Source of the DNA: JAWXCF01 sp034440515
Lineage (GTDB): Bacteria > Bacteroidota > Bacteroidia > CAILMK01
DNA length: 24,641 nt
Direction: 5' to 3'
Assembly (NCBI GenBank): GCA_034440515.1
Contig: JAWXCF010000017.1
Coordinates: 1-24,641 of the forward strand
Under the pieces are notes generated by a model that did no database searches, had not been told where the DNA came from, and saw only the letters and a program-made list of their open reading frames with translations. Positions 7,104 to 15,738 of this stretch are shown here, one piece after another; position 1 is the first letter of the stretch; every line of letters begins with the position of its first letter. A program made the translations under genes and the position numbers.

Positions 7104-8152
7104 TTTATTAGAAATTCCTGTGTAGAAATAGATAAGTTCCTGTAAGAATTGTCTAAAATAGCCTTGGTCCATTCTTGATTATCCAAATACCAATGAACGG
7201 TTTGAGATATGCCAGTAGAAATGTCCATAGCTGGCTGCCAATTCAATTCTTTACTTATATAGCTAGTGTCTATTGCGTAGCGGTAATCGTGACCTTTTCT
7301 ATCTGTGACGTAAGTTATCTGGCTAACATACTTTTCATAGCTGGTTAAAGTTTGCATTGATAATTCTTTGCAAATGAGATGAACCATATCTATGTTTTTA
7401 ACCTCATTATTTCCGCCAATTAAGTAAGTATGCCCGATAGTACCATTATGTAGAATTAGATCTATTGCAGATACGTGGTCTGTAACGTGTAACCAATCTC
7501 TAATCTGCAGACCTAGACCATATACTGGTAATGGTTCACCAGCCAGTGCACGAGTGATGATAAGTGGAATAAGTTTCTCTGGAAACTGAAAAGCACCATA
7601 GTTATTGCTACAATTAGAAATAATGCTTGGGAACTGATAAGTATGGTGATAAGCTCTAACCAGATGATCGCTAGCAGCTTTAGACGCTGAATAGGGAGAG
7701 CGTGGGTTGTAATTTGAGTTTAAATCAAAATGTCCATTATCTCCCAACTGACCAAAAACCTCATCTGTACTGATGTGGTAAAATAATTTATTAGTAAGAT
7801 CAGCCCAATTTTGGCGGCAAAGTTCTAATAAATTAGCAGTACCGTTTACATTAGTTAGAATAAATCTATTGGGATTTATTATGGAATTATCAACGTGAGA
7901 TTCAGCTGCCAAATGTATAATTTTACTTGGAGGTCTTAGTTTCCAAACTGATTTTAATGATTCAATATCAGTAATATCGACTTTGCACAGTACAAAATTT
8001 TTTGCCTGATTAATACTCCAAAGATTGCTAACATTACCAGCATAGCTAATGCAGTCTATTCCAGTAAACTGATATTCAGGATATTTATTTACCAAATGTT
8101 GGGTCAAATTTGCCCCAATAAAGCCAGCACAACCAGTTATCCAGATGTTCAT
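7100..8152 (-). CDS. rfbB: dTDP-glucose 4,6-dehydratase
   Basis: Converts dTDP-glucose to dTDP-4-keto-6-deoxyglucose, the common precursor of rhamnose, Qui3NAc, Fuc3NAc and other deoxysugars. The 350 residues fit the family. Seen: Rossmann motif GCAGFIGAN (7-15), HLAAESHVDNS (80-90), catalytic Thr-Asp-Glu (TDE, 129-131), YSASKAA with Tyr154 and Lys158, SNNYGAFQFPEK, and the C-terminal RKGHDYRYAID stretch that distinguishes this enzyme from other sugar SDRs. The start ATG overlaps the stop of the upstream acetyltransferase gene as ATGA, and its own stop overlaps the next start as GTGA, so three genes are coupled. Its partner thymidylyltransferase (rmlA) is not in the window. Confidence 0.95.
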   Translation of the reverse strand: MNIWITGCAGFIGANLTQHLVNKYPEYQFTGIDCISYAGNVSNLWSINQAKNFVLCKVDITDIESLKSVWKLRPPSKIIHLAAESHVDNSIINPNRFILTNVNGTANLLELCRQNWADLTNKLFYHISTDEVFGQLGDNGHFDLNSNYNPRSPYSASKAASDHLVRAYHHTYQFPSIISNCSNNYGAFQFPEKLIPLIITRALAGEPLPVYGLGLQIRDWLHVTDHVSAIDLILHNGTIGHTYLIGGNNEVKNIDMVHLICKELSMQTLTSYEKYVSQITYVTDRKGHDYRYAIDTSYISKELNWQPAMDISTGISQTVHWYLDNQEWTKAILDNSYRNLSISTQEFLIK

Positions 8153-8730
8153 AATTGCCCGATGAGTACTACCCCACCGTCTATAAGTTGATATAATTCA
8201 CCAGTATCAGGACAAGTTGAAATGGTATCTGTACCTATAAAATGAAGTTGATTGCCAAATTTATTCACCCAACTGTAATGTTTGGTAGGTATACCATAAC
8301 AAAGAGAATAAGGTAATATAGACTTAGTTACCACACTGCCTGCACCCACCATTGCATATTCGCCAATGGTATTTCCGCATACTATGGTAACATTAGCACC
8401 TATGGTGGCACCTTTCTTAATAAAAGTAGGTTTGTACTCGTGTTTTCGCTCTACAAATGCTCTGGGATTTAACACATTGGTGAATACCATACTAGGCCCT
8501 AAGAAGACATCATCTTCACAGATAACTCCTTCATATATAGACACGTTGTTTTGAACCTTAACGCCATTACCTAATACGACATTATTGGCAATAAATACAT
8601 TTTGACCAATATTACAATTTTCACCAATTATAGCACCGGGCATTATGTGTGTAAAATGCCAAATTTTGCTGCCTACGCCAATAGTTGCACCTTCATCTAC
8701 TATTGCACTGGGGTGTATATAGACAGACAT
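8149..8730 (-). CDS. WbpD-like sugar N-acetyltransferase (hexapeptide repeat)
   Basis: A left-handed beta-helix acetyltransferase of 193 residues, full of hexapeptide repeats ([IV]GxxxxI type) from residue 5 to about 135. It closely resembles the WbpD/WlbB group, which acetylates the C3 amino group of UDP-GlcNAc3NA using acetyl-CoA. The diagnostic stretch is FTNVLNPRAFVERKHEYKP followed by TFIKKGATIGANVTIVCGN (about 83-120), then GEYAMVGAGSVVTK. The C-terminal tail past residue 155 contains CPDTGELYQLIDG, seen in some WbpD-like enzymes. The likely amine donor for its substrate is the WbpE-like aminotransferase at the head of the operon. The FdtC/QdtC role (acetylating dTDP-3-amino-6-deoxysugars made via RfbB) is an alternative, but the RKHEY signature favours WbpD. 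It lies 18 bp after the UXS gene. Confidence 0.88.
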   Translation of the reverse strand: MSVYIHPSAIVDEGATIGVGSKIWHFTHIMPGAIIGENCNIGQNVFIANNVVLGNGVKVQNNVSIYEGVICEDDVFLGPSMVFTNVLNPRAFVERKHEYKPTFIKKGATIGANVTIVCGNTIGEYAMVGAGSVVTKSILPYSLCYGIPTKHYSWVNKFGNQLHFIGTDTISTCPDTGELYQLIDGGVVLIGQL

Positions 8731-8748
8731 ATTGAATAAAAAAAGGGT

Positions 8749-9705
8749 TTACTTATTACTAAACTCTGGCAAAGATTTGAAATAGGCTAGTGTACGTTGT
8801 AATCCCTCTGCCCTATCTATTTTTGGCTCCCAACCTAATAATTCTCTGGCCTTAGTGATGTCTGGCTTACGTTGTTGTGGGTCGTCAGTAGGTAATGGCT
8901 GATAGATGATTTTACAATCAGTATCTATTAGTCTAGCTATTTCTTCAGCAAATTCTTTAATTGTAATTTCTGAAGGATTACCAATATTTACAGGCATACT
9001 ATAGTCACTCATTAGTAATCTGTATATACCCTCTACTAAATCATCTACATAGCAGAATGATCTGGTTTGGCTACCGTCACCATATACGCTAATGTCCTCT
9101 CCCCTTAGGGCTTGACTCATAAATGTAGGAAGGGCTCTTCCATCATCTAGTCGCATTCTAGGACCATAAGTATTAAATATTCTTATGATTCTGGTCTCTA
9201 ACCCGTGAAAATTATGATAGGCCATAGTTAGAGCCTCAAGAAACCTTTTGGCTTCGTCATATACACCTCTAGGACCAACAGAGTTTACATTTCCCCAATA
9301 CTCCTCTACTTGAGGGTGTACGGTTGGGTCACCATATATTTCTGATGTACTGGCTACTAAAATCCTAGCATTTTTAGCTAGGGCAAGTCCTAAACAGTTT
9401 AAAGTACCTACAGAACCAACTTTCATTGTTTGTATGGGCATTTTCAAATAGTCTATCGGACTAGCTGGCGATGCGAAGTGTAACACATAGTCCAGAGAAC
9501 CAAGTACGTGAACAAATTTTGTTATATCGTGGTGATAAAATTCAAAATCTTTATTAGGAAAAAGGTGTGAAATATTGTTGACGCTTCCTGTTAGGAAATT
9601 GTCCATTCCTACTACTTTAAAGCCCTCTGCTATAAATCTATCGCAAAGGTGTGAGCCTAAAAATCCAGCTGCACCAGTTATTAATATTCGTTTTTGATCA
9701 GACAT
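8749..9705 (-). CDS. uxs: UDP-glucuronate decarboxylase (UDP-xylose synthase)
   Basis: Oxidises, decarboxylates and re-reduces UDP-glucuronate to UDP-xylose with bound NAD. Its 318 residues match the soluble bacterial form. Family hallmarks are all present: GAAGFLGSH (11-19), HFASPASPIDYLKMPIQT (76-93), catalytic STSE (119-122), YGDPTVHPQVEEYWGNVN, GPRGVYDEAKR with Tyr149 and Lys153, and RIFNTYGPRM. The SPASP and YWGNV motifs separate it from UDP-glucose epimerases. It lies 20 bp downstream of the UDP-glucose dehydrogenase gene, so the two steps UDP-Glc to UDP-GlcA to UDP-Xyl are encoded together. UDP-xylose presumably feeds a surface polysaccharide or protein glycan. Confidence 0.95.
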   Translation of the reverse strand: MSDQKRILITGAAGFLGSHLCDRFIAEGFKVVGMDNFLTGSVNNISHLFPNKDFEFYHHDITKFVHVLGSLDYVLHFASPASPIDYLKMPIQTMKVGSVGTLNCLGLALAKNARILVASTSEIYGDPTVHPQVEEYWGNVNSVGPRGVYDEAKRFLEALTMAYHNFHGLETRIIRIFNTYGPRMRLDDGRALPTFMSQALRGEDISVYGDGSQTRSFCYVDDLVEGIYRLLMSDYSMPVNIGNPSEITIKEFAEEIARLIDTDCKIIYQPLPTDDPQQRKPDITKARELLGWEPKIDRAEGLQRTLAYFKSLPEFSNK

Positions 9706-9725
9706 TATTGTGTATTTTGAGCTAA

Positions 9726-11057
9726 CTATTTTGATGCCAAACTATTCTGTGTAATTGGCTTTCTGCCAATAGATATGTAATGATAGTTTAAAGCCTCTAA
9801 ATCGGCTGGTTCAAATAAGTTTCTCCCATCAAAAATGGCTTTATTTTTCATATGATTTGTCAACCTATCGAAATCGGGGTTTCTGAATTCACTCCACTCG
9901 GTCATTATCATCAATGCATCTGCACCCTTCACACATTCGTATTCATCTTGACTAAATGTAATTTTATCTCCCATCAATTTGCGAACATTATCCATCGCTT
10001 CCGGGTCAAATACCCTTACAATAGCTCCTGCCTCAAGTAGCGCTTCAATATTATAAAGTGCTGGTGCTTCTCTTATATCGTCAGTATTTGGCTTAAAAGC
10101 TAGACCCCAAATAGCTATTGTTTTACCACCTAGTTCTCCATCAAAGAATTCTTTAAGAGGCACCATTAGCTTAGTTTTTTGGTCTTCATTTACCTCCATT
10201 ACAGATGTTAATATTTTAAAATCATAACTATGTTCTGTACTGGTTTTAGATAAAGCCTGGACGTCTTTAGGGAAACAACTTCCCCCGTAACCGATACCAG
10301 GGAATAAAAATCTTTTACCGATTCTAGTATCGCTACCTATACCTTTTCTTATATCATCAACATTAGCACCTACTAAATCGCACAAATTTGCAATCTCATT
10401 CATAAAAGTAATCTTAGTTGCTAAGAAAGCATTAGCTGCATATTTAGTTAGTTCTGCAGAGCGCTCATCCATAAATATAATTGGATTACCTTGACGGACG
10501 AATGGTTGATATAATTTCTCCATTACTTCTCTACCTCTATCTGTACCTACACCTATTACTACACGGTCTGGCTTCATAAAATCCTCTACCGCAACACCCT
10601 CTCTTAAAAACTCAGGGTTACTAACTACGTCAAAGTCAACATTAGTATTCTCTGCTATTGCTTTTGATACTTTTTCTGCAGTACCTACCGGCACTGTACT
10701 TTTATCTACTATTACCGTATATTCTTTAAGGAGTGGACCTAAATCTTTGGCTACACCCAATATGTATTTTAAGTCAGCTGAACCATCTGCACCAGGTGGA
10801 GTAGGTAAAGCTAAAAATATAATTTTAGCTCCTTCAATTCCTTCTTCTAAATTAGTAGTAAATTCTAGTCTTCCTGCTTTAATATTTCGTTCAAATAATA
10901 AATCTAATCCTGGTTCAAATATTGGAATCTGACCATTTCTCATCATTTCAACCTTTTTTACATCTATATCTACACAAGTTACTTGGTTACCTGTTTCAGC
11001 GAAACAAGTACCAGTTACCAAACCAACATAACCTGTTCCGACAACTGCTATTTTCAT
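9726..11057 (-). CDS. ugd: UDP-glucose 6-dehydrogenase
   Basis: Oxidises UDP-glucose twice to UDP-glucuronate with 2 NAD. The 443 residues cover the usual three domains: the N-terminal Rossmann domain with GTGYVGLVTG (7-16), the central dimer helix region, and the C-terminal UDP-binding domain. Key motifs: VDKSTVPVGTA (117-127), NPEFLREG (147-154) with the catalytic Glu, KYAANAFLATKITFMNE with the catalytic Lys, GIGYGGSCFPKD with the nucleophile Cys261, and AFKPNTDDIREAP. These match UDP-glucose rather than UDP-GlcNAc (WbpA) dehydrogenases, as far as motifs can tell. It supplies UDP-GlcA to the next gene (UXS). A 66-bp gap separates it from the upstream glycosyltransferase gene, the largest gap inside the operon. 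Confidence 0.96.
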   Translation of the reverse strand: MKIAVVGTGYVGLVTGTCFAETGNQVTCVDIDVKKVEMMRNGQIPIFEPGLDLLFERNIKAGRLEFTTNLEEGIEGAKIIFLALPTPPGADGSADLKYILGVAKDLGPLLKEYTVIVDKSTVPVGTAEKVSKAIAENTNVDFDVVSNPEFLREGVAVEDFMKPDRVVIGVGTDRGREVMEKLYQPFVRQGNPIIFMDERSAELTKYAANAFLATKITFMNEIANLCDLVGANVDDIRKGIGSDTRIGKRFLFPGIGYGGSCFPKDVQALSKTSTEHSYDFKILTSVMEVNEDQKTKLMVPLKEFFDGELGGKTIAIWGLAFKPNTDDIREAPALYNIEALLEAGAIVRVFDPEAMDNVRKLMGDKITFSQDEYECVKGADALMIMTEWSEFRNPDFDRLTNHMKNKAIFDGRNLFEPADLEALNYHYISIGRKPITQNSLASK

Positions 11058-11123
11058 AAATTAACAATACAATATGTGGGCAAAAATAAGATTGAATTCA
11101 AGTAAAAGTTTGTTTTGAAATTG

Positions 11124-11852
11124 TTATTTTAAATACTTACTTTCTAACAGATTATATTTAAATATGCTGTATATAGCTCGAAATCCGTCTTTATAATTAA
11201 TTTTTTTGCCCTCAGCATAAGTTCTTCCATAATATGAAATGCCAACCTCATATATTCTTATGTCTTTCAATTTACTAATTTTAGCAGTTACTTCAGGTTC
11301 AAATCCAAATCTAGTTTCTACCAAATGTAATGATTTTAGTTTTTCAGCTTTAAAGAGCTTGTAGCAGGTCTCCATATCAGTCAAGTTTAGATTAGTCAAC
11401 ATATTGCTTAGAAATGTCAAAAATTTGTTACCGATTGTGTGCCAGAAAAATAGAATTCTGTGGGCATTACCCCCCATAAATCTAGAACCATATACAACAT
11501 CTGCAAAACCATCTAAAATAGGTTTCAGCAGTATATTAAACTCTTGCGGGTCATATTCAAGGTCAGCATCTTGTATTACAATTAAGTCTCCTGTGGCAAA
11601 CTCTATACCTGAGTGTATTGCTGCTCCTTTACCTTTATTTACTGGGTGACTTATTAATTTGATTGTTTCATCAGGGTGTTGACTTATGAATCGCTCTACA
11701 GCTTGAATAGTATCATCAGTTGAGCAATCATTTACTATTATTATTTGCTTAGATATGTTGTTTAATAGATTCACTGCCAGTACCTTTTCTAATATTAGGT
11801 GAATGGTCCTACCCTCGTTATATGCTGGTACTACTATACTTAATGTTTGCAC
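11124..11852 (-). CDS. GT2 family glycosyltransferase, polyprenol-phosphate type
   Basis: A 242-residue GT-A fold transferase resembling dolichyl/polyprenyl-phosphate sugar synthases: it probably moves a sugar from a nucleotide donor to a membrane lipid phosphate or nascent glycan at the inner membrane face. Seen: SIVVPAYNEG (5-14), IIVNDCSTDD (38-47), NKGKGAAI (72-79), metal-binding DAD (95-97) within IQDADLEYDP, YGSRFMGG, and LTDMETCYKLF. No C-terminal membrane segments follow, unlike some relatives. The start is a GTG. It is the first possible one, because the preceding gene's TAA lies in the same frame just one codon upstream (TAA TAC GTG). Donor and acceptor are unknown. Confidence 0.9.
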   Translation of the reverse strand: MQTLSIVVPAYNEGRTIHLILEKVLAVNLLNNISKQIIIVNDCSTDDTIQAVERFISQHPDETIKLISHPVNKGKGAAIHSGIEFATGDLIVIQDADLEYDPQEFNILLKPILDGFADVVYGSRFMGGNAHRILFFWHTIGNKFLTFLSNMLTNLNLTDMETCYKLFKAEKLKSLHLVETRFGFEPEVTAKISKLKDIRIYEVGISYYGRTYAEGKKINYKDGFRAIYSIFKYNLLESKYLK

Positions 11853-11855
11853 GTA

Positions 11856-13001
11856 TTATTTGCTTTGTTTTTGGGCTTTGTATTGCTCTACAGTCTTTTT
11901 GATATATTCCATTTGTTCATCGTCCATTTCTGTATGCATAGGCATACTAAGCACTTGTTTACTTAGTGCTAATGAATTGGTTAGTCTATCTATATGAAAT
12001 ATACTGTGGTCGTGGTAAGGTTTACTATTGTGGATTGGATTAGGGTAATACACTTTATTGGGAATACCAGCATCATTTAAATATTTACTTATTTGGTCTC
12101 TTTCCCCATCTAATACTTTTAAAGTGTATTGGTGAAAAATGTGAGTAGAGTTTGCTGACCTAACAGGAATTTGAATTCCCTGCATATTTGCAAATAACTC
12201 ATCATAAAAATCAGCTAGATTATTTCTATCACCTATATACCCTGTATAGTGCTTTAACTTAACACTTAACCAAGCCGCTTGTATGCCATCTAACCTGCTA
12301 TTTATACCTATGGTCTCATATTCATATTGATTGCCCATACCGTGGTTGGCAAAAGTTTTAATCTTATCAGCTAAAGTAGCATCGTTAGTGAACAAGGCAC
12401 CACCATCGCCCATACATCCAAGATTTTTACTAGGGAAGAATGAAGTACAGCCTATATGCCCAATGGTTCCAGCCTTTTGTCGTTTTCCGTTACTGAATGT
12501 ATAGTCAGCACCTAGTGACTGTGCATTATCTTCAATTATAAATAAACCATACTTACCTGCTATTTGAGTAATTGCATCCATATCACAGCATTGTCCAAAT
12601 AAATGGACAGGTATAATTGCACGAGTATTCTCAGTTATGGCTTCTTCTATTGCGCTTGGCAATATGTTAAACGTATCTGCATCAACATCTACTAGCACTG
12701 GAATGTGACCCATTAGTCTAACAACCTCTGCAGTTGATACAAATGTGAAATCTGGTGTTATAATTTCAGAACCATCTGGTAAGTCTAACGCCATAATTGC
12801 CAGTTGTAAGGCATCTGTACCATTAGCTACACCAATTACGTGGTTAATGTCAAGAAATTCAGCTAGTCCGTTTTCAAATTTGTTCACATAAGGCCCCTTA
12901 ATAAATGCACTTGAATCAAATACATCAATAAAAGCCATCTCTATATCTTCTCTAATTCCTGCGTGTTGCCTTGCAAGATCTACCATTACTATTGGCTCCA
13001 T
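11856..13001 (-). CDS. PLP-dependent sugar aminotransferase, WbpE-like (DegT/DnrJ/EryC1)
   Basis: A 381-residue fold-type I aminotransferase that moves an amino group from glutamate to a keto sugar nucleotide. Motifs: GVANGTDALQLA (57-68) for cofactor phosphate, FIIEDNAQSLGA with Asp158 and Gln161, and SFFPSKNLGCMGDGGALFT with the PLP-binding Lys192. The FFPSKNLG context and the start MVDLARQ match WbpE/WlbC, which aminate UDP-2-acetamido-3-keto-glucuronate at C3. This fits the WbpD-like acetyltransferase further down the operon. The oxidase WbpB and the UDP-GlcNAc dehydrogenase WbpA that make the keto substrate are not in the window, so a different 3-keto sugar cannot be excluded. First gene of the operon, divergent from the gene at 13094. 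Confidence 0.9.
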   Translation of the reverse strand: MEPIVMVDLARQHAGIREDIEMAFIDVFDSSAFIKGPYVNKFENGLAEFLDINHVIGVANGTDALQLAIMALDLPDGSEIITPDFTFVSTAEVVRLMGHIPVLVDVDADTFNILPSAIEEAITENTRAIIPVHLFGQCCDMDAITQIAGKYGLFIIEDNAQSLGADYTFSNGKRQKAGTIGHIGCTSFFPSKNLGCMGDGGALFTNDATLADKIKTFANHGMGNQYEYETIGINSRLDGIQAAWLSVKLKHYTGYIGDRNNLADFYDELFANMQGIQIPVRSANSTHIFHQYTLKVLDGERDQISKYLNDAGIPNKVYYPNPIHNSKPYHDHSIFHIDRLTNSLALSKQVLSMPMHTEMDDEQMEYIKKTVEQYKAQKQSK

Positions 13002-13049
13002 TAAAATTTTATACTAAGATCTATTTTATTAAAAAAATTAATAATTAAG

Positions 13050-13057
13050 CAAAGATA
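13050..13057 (-). promoter_or_regulatory. Probable -7 promoter box of the sugar operon
   Basis: On the minus strand TATCTTTG is an exact TAnnTTTG box, 48 bp before the ATG at 13001. No clean TTG stands at the expected -33 distance. It is the best candidate promoter for the seven-gene operon, within the 92-bp divergent spacer. Confidence 0.4.
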
Positions 13058-13080
13058 AATTATTGGATTCATTACTCTAA

Positions 13081-13088
13081 TAAATTTG
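13081..13088 (+). promoter_or_regulatory. Possible -7 promoter box of the 13094 gene
   Basis: TAAATTTG fits TAnnTTTG, with a TTG at 13063-13065. The spacing (15 bp) is shorter than usual and the box ends only 5 bp before the ATG, which would give a leaderless or nearly leaderless mRNA. Weak evidence. Confidence 0.25.
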
Positions 13089-13093
13089 CAATA

Positions 13094-13861
13094 ATGACTA
13101 AGTCACTCAGTTTTCTAACAATATTAATTTCCTTACTTAACTGTATAAGTAGTCAGGGTCAATCAAAAAAATATAGTAGGTTAGATTCGCCCGTAGTAAT
13201 TCATTATTTTCAAGGACAAATAGCCTATCAATTGCCTGTAGCTGACCTAAAGAATAGATATGGTGGCTTTAGTTCATTTGGGATTGCGTATCACTACAAG
13301 TCTGCTAAAAACATCGCTTTGGGTGTGGAGTATAATTTTATATTTGGTGAAAATGTAAAAGAAAACCCATTAGAAAGTATTTCAACATCAGTAGGTTACT
13401 TAATAAATAGTAATGGGCAATTACAAACAATGAGGTATCAAATGCGGGGAAACCTATTTCAATTAGATGCAGGCAAAATATTTCCGATTGGCTGGCCCAA
13501 CGTAAACAGTGGAATATCTGCAAAAATAGGAATAGGTGCTATGGAGCATAAAATAAAGTACTACTTAGCTGGTAATGCTCCCCAACAAATATCTGGCGAA
13601 TACCTGAAAGGATATGATAGACTAACAGCTGGTCTTTGTCTAAATCAAAGTATTGGTTTTACACACTTTAGCACCAAAAACCTGCTGAATTTTAGCTTTG
13701 AACTTGGTTCCTATCAAGGTTTTACTTCTAGTAAGAGATCTTGGAATTTTGACAGTAATGCCTACGATGATAAAAAAAGATTAGACGTAAGCATTTACGC
13801 CAAACTTGGCATTTTGATACCACTATACGGTAAACAAGGTGTAAATGTATATTATTACTAA
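13094..13861 (+). CDS. Probable outer-membrane beta-barrel protein
   Basis: A 255-residue protein that I cannot assign to a named family. It begins with a signal peptide (hydrophobic residues 5-19, likely cleavage after SSQGQ, residue 23). The rest is rich in alternating aromatic and small residues, with repeated strand-like pieces such as GIAYHYKS, ALGVEYNFIF, AKIGIGAM, LNFSFELGSY and YAKLGILIPLYG, and no long helices. This is the look of an 8-12 strand outer-membrane barrel, but the last residue is Tyr rather than the typical Phe. The waaA start codon follows only 6 bp after its stop, so the two are almost surely cotranscribed, which suggests a job in the outer membrane or lipopolysaccharide. 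Role otherwise unknown. Confidence 0.75.
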   Translation: MTKSLSFLTILISLLNCISSQGQSKKYSRLDSPVVIHYFQGQIAYQLPVADLKNRYGGFSSFGIAYHYKSAKNIALGVEYNFIFGENVKENPLESISTSVGYLINSNGQLQTMRYQMRGNLFQLDAGKIFPIGWPNVNSGISAKIGIGAMEHKIKYYLAGNAPQQISGEYLKGYDRLTAGLCLNQSIGFTHFSTKNLLNFSFELGSYQGFTSSKRSWNFDSNAYDDKKRLDVSIYAKLGILIPLYGKQGVNVYYY

Positions 13862-13867
13862 ATTGGG

Positions 13868-15127
13868 ATGTGGTTATTGTTATATAATATCGCATTAAAT
13901 CTATATCAGTTAGCTATTAAGATTGCTGCATTAGGTAAAACATTGCGGGCAGTTCAGCGACAATATGGTGAATCAACAGAACATTGGGACAAGTTAAAAG
14001 GAGCATTAGCTGAAAGAAAATCTGAACATAAAACCCTTTGGATCCACGCTGCGTCACTTGGAGAGTTCGAGCAAGGAAGGGTATTATTAGACTTTATATT
14101 TGATCATTATAAAGAATATTTCGTTTTACTAAGCTTTTCTTCACCCAGTGGCTATGAAATAAGAAAGACTTACCCAAAGGCCCACTATGTATGCTATTTA
14201 CCAATAGATAGTGCAAAACGTGCCAGAAATTGGGTAGAATTGGTAAAGCCTAATCTATTTATTGGGATTAAGTATGAGTTCTGGTATCATTACTTCAAAC
14301 AATTGTACTTAACTAAGGTGCCTATAGTAATGATTTCAGTTGTAATGCGCCAAAATCAGATTTACTTCAAATGGTACGGTTCATTACACAGGAAGATATT
14401 GAGTTTTGTAAATGTATTTTTTATGCAAGATCAACAAAGCTTAGAGTCGCTAAAGTCCATTTGCCACAATAAACAGATTGTATTAAATGGTGATACTCGT
14501 GTAGATCAAGTATTGAGAATAGCCGAAAATGTCAAGCCAATACCTTTGATTGAGAATTGGTTAAATGGAAACAAAGCTGTAATAGCAGGAAGTATATACG
14601 AGCAAGAAAACTTATTTATATCAAAACTCTACAAACAAGGTATAATAACCGATAAAATAATACTAGTACCGCATCAGGTAAATGATAGAAATATTGCACT
14701 TATAGCTTCACAATGGGGAGAGAATGTACTCTTATTTTCAGAATTGTCTATTGATAAGATTCAAACCTGCGATGTACTCATTATTGACATAATAGGTATT
14801 TTAAGCAATTCGTATCAATACTCGAGTTATTGTTTTATAGGAGGTGGTTTTGGAAAAGGAATACACAATACATTAGAGCCTGCCGCATTTGGTAAGGCAT
14901 TAATATACGGTCCAAATTATCATAAATTCCCTGAAGCCGAGCATTTTGTTGAACACAGGGGTGGTTTTGCTTTTGAAAATTACACCCAACTAGTTGAGAT
15001 AATAAAACATTTGGAATTAAAAGAAAATATGGAAGTAGCAAAAAACGTCACCGGTGAATATATAGTAAACAATGCTCACTCTACAGAGAAGATAATGAAC
15101 TGGTTAACTGATAATAAATTGTTATAG
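13868..15127 (+). CDS. waaA: 3-deoxy-D-manno-octulosonic acid (Kdo) transferase
   Basis: GT30 transferase that adds Kdo from CMP-Kdo to lipid A precursor at the cytoplasmic side of the inner membrane; 419 residues, normal length. The N-terminal 1-22 is a hydrophobic membrane anchor. Seen: IHAASLGEFEQG (59-70) holding the catalytic Glu66, LLSFSSPSGYE, the IKYEFWYHYF acceptor region (about 134-143), NGDTRVDQV, AGSIYEQE in the second Rossmann domain, VPHQVNDRN, and the C-terminal donor-binding stretch GGGFGKGIHNTLEPAAFG. It shows that the organism makes Kdo-containing lipopolysaccharide. Cotranscribed with the barrel-like gene upstream and convergent with the glutathione peroxidase gene, whose stop is 5 bp away. 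Confidence 0.95.
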   Translation: MWLLLYNIALNLYQLAIKIAALGKTLRAVQRQYGESTEHWDKLKGALAERKSEHKTLWIHAASLGEFEQGRVLLDFIFDHYKEYFVLLSFSSPSGYEIRKTYPKAHYVCYLPIDSAKRARNWVELVKPNLFIGIKYEFWYHYFKQLYLTKVPIVMISVVMRQNQIYFKWYGSLHRKILSFVNVFFMQDQQSLESLKSICHNKQIVLNGDTRVDQVLRIAENVKPIPLIENWLNGNKAVIAGSIYEQENLFISKLYKQGIITDKIILVPHQVNDRNIALIASQWGENVLLFSELSIDKIQTCDVLIIDIIGILSNSYQYSSYCFIGGGFGKGIHNTLEPAAFGKALIYGPNYHKFPEAEHFVEHRGGFAFENYTQLVEIIKHLELKENMEVAKNVTGEYIVNNAHSTEKIMNWLTDNKLL

Positions 15128-15132
15128 AAAAA

Positions 15133-15738
15133 CTATAATTTACCAACTATGCTGGCATCATCAGGCTTTACTCTACTGCTGTAATAGGATACATATTTAC
15201 CGTTTTCATCTATCAAAAACTTGTTAAAATTCCAACCAACTTCAGCATCTTCTACGCCATTTAGTGCTTTGGATGTTAACCAAGTGTAAATGGGATGTTG
15301 ATTTTTTCCCTTGACGTCAATTTTATTTGTCATAGGGAAAGTTACGTGAAACTTAGAGCTACAAAATGCTTTAACTTCTTGCTCAGTACCAGGCTCTTGT
15401 CCACCAAACTGGTTGCAAGGAAAGCCTAATATAACTAAGTTGCCTTTATACTTCTCATATACAGCCTCTAGAGCTTCATATTGATTGGTAAATCCACACT
15501 CACTAGCTACATTTACAAAAAGTATCTTTTTGCCTTTGTATTGAGACAATTTAACCTCTTTACCGTCTATATCAGTATAAGTATAGTCGTATATACTTTT
15601 AGGTAGTTTAGTTACTTTTTCAGCAAGTTCTGATTTATCCATATTTGGCACCCCAAATAATTTGTCTTTAGCAGCGATAAATAATGCAGGGATAGATACC
15701 ATAATTATTACTTTCATTAATAATGATTTAATTCTCAT
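15133..15738 (-). CDS. Glutathione peroxidase-like thiol peroxidase (Cys type), exported or anchored
   Basis: A 201-residue peroxidase of the GPx family, reducing hydrogen or lipid peroxides. The peroxidatic residue is Cys81 (VNVASECGFTNQY), not selenocysteine. The rest of the tetrad is visible: Gln114 in FGGQEPGT and Trp169-Asn170 in WNFNKFLI. FPCNQFGG (106-113) is the family signature. Cys126 in KAFCSSKF sits where plant-type enzymes have the resolving cysteine, so thioredoxin rather than glutathione is the likely reductant. About 45 extra N-terminal residues contain a hydrophobic segment (about 8-22), so the enzyme is probably periplasmic or membrane-anchored. The start overlaps the ispH stop as ATGA, so it is coupled to ispH. 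Confidence 0.93.
   Translation of the reverse strand: MRIKSLLMKVIIMVSIPALFIAAKDKLFGVPNMDKSELAEKVTKLPKSIYDYTYTDIDGKEVKLSQYKGKKILFVNVASECGFTNQYEALEAVYEKYKGNLVILGFPCNQFGGQEPGTEQEVKAFCSSKFHVTFPMTNKIDVKGKNQHPIYTWLTSKALNGVEDAEVGWNFNKFLIDENGKYVSYYSSRVKPDDASIVGKL

Noticed and set aside
7104..7172. Longer N-terminus of the RmlD-like reductase from the ATG at 7172
   Set aside because: The extension lies inside rfbB and places the Rossmann motif 23 residues too far in; the GTG overlapping the rfbB stop is the family-like start.
15122..15138. Terminator between waaA and the peroxidase gene (TTATAG, A5, CTATAA)
   Set aside because: The stem is six mostly AT pairs without a T run, and it consists largely of the two stop codons; too weak to call.
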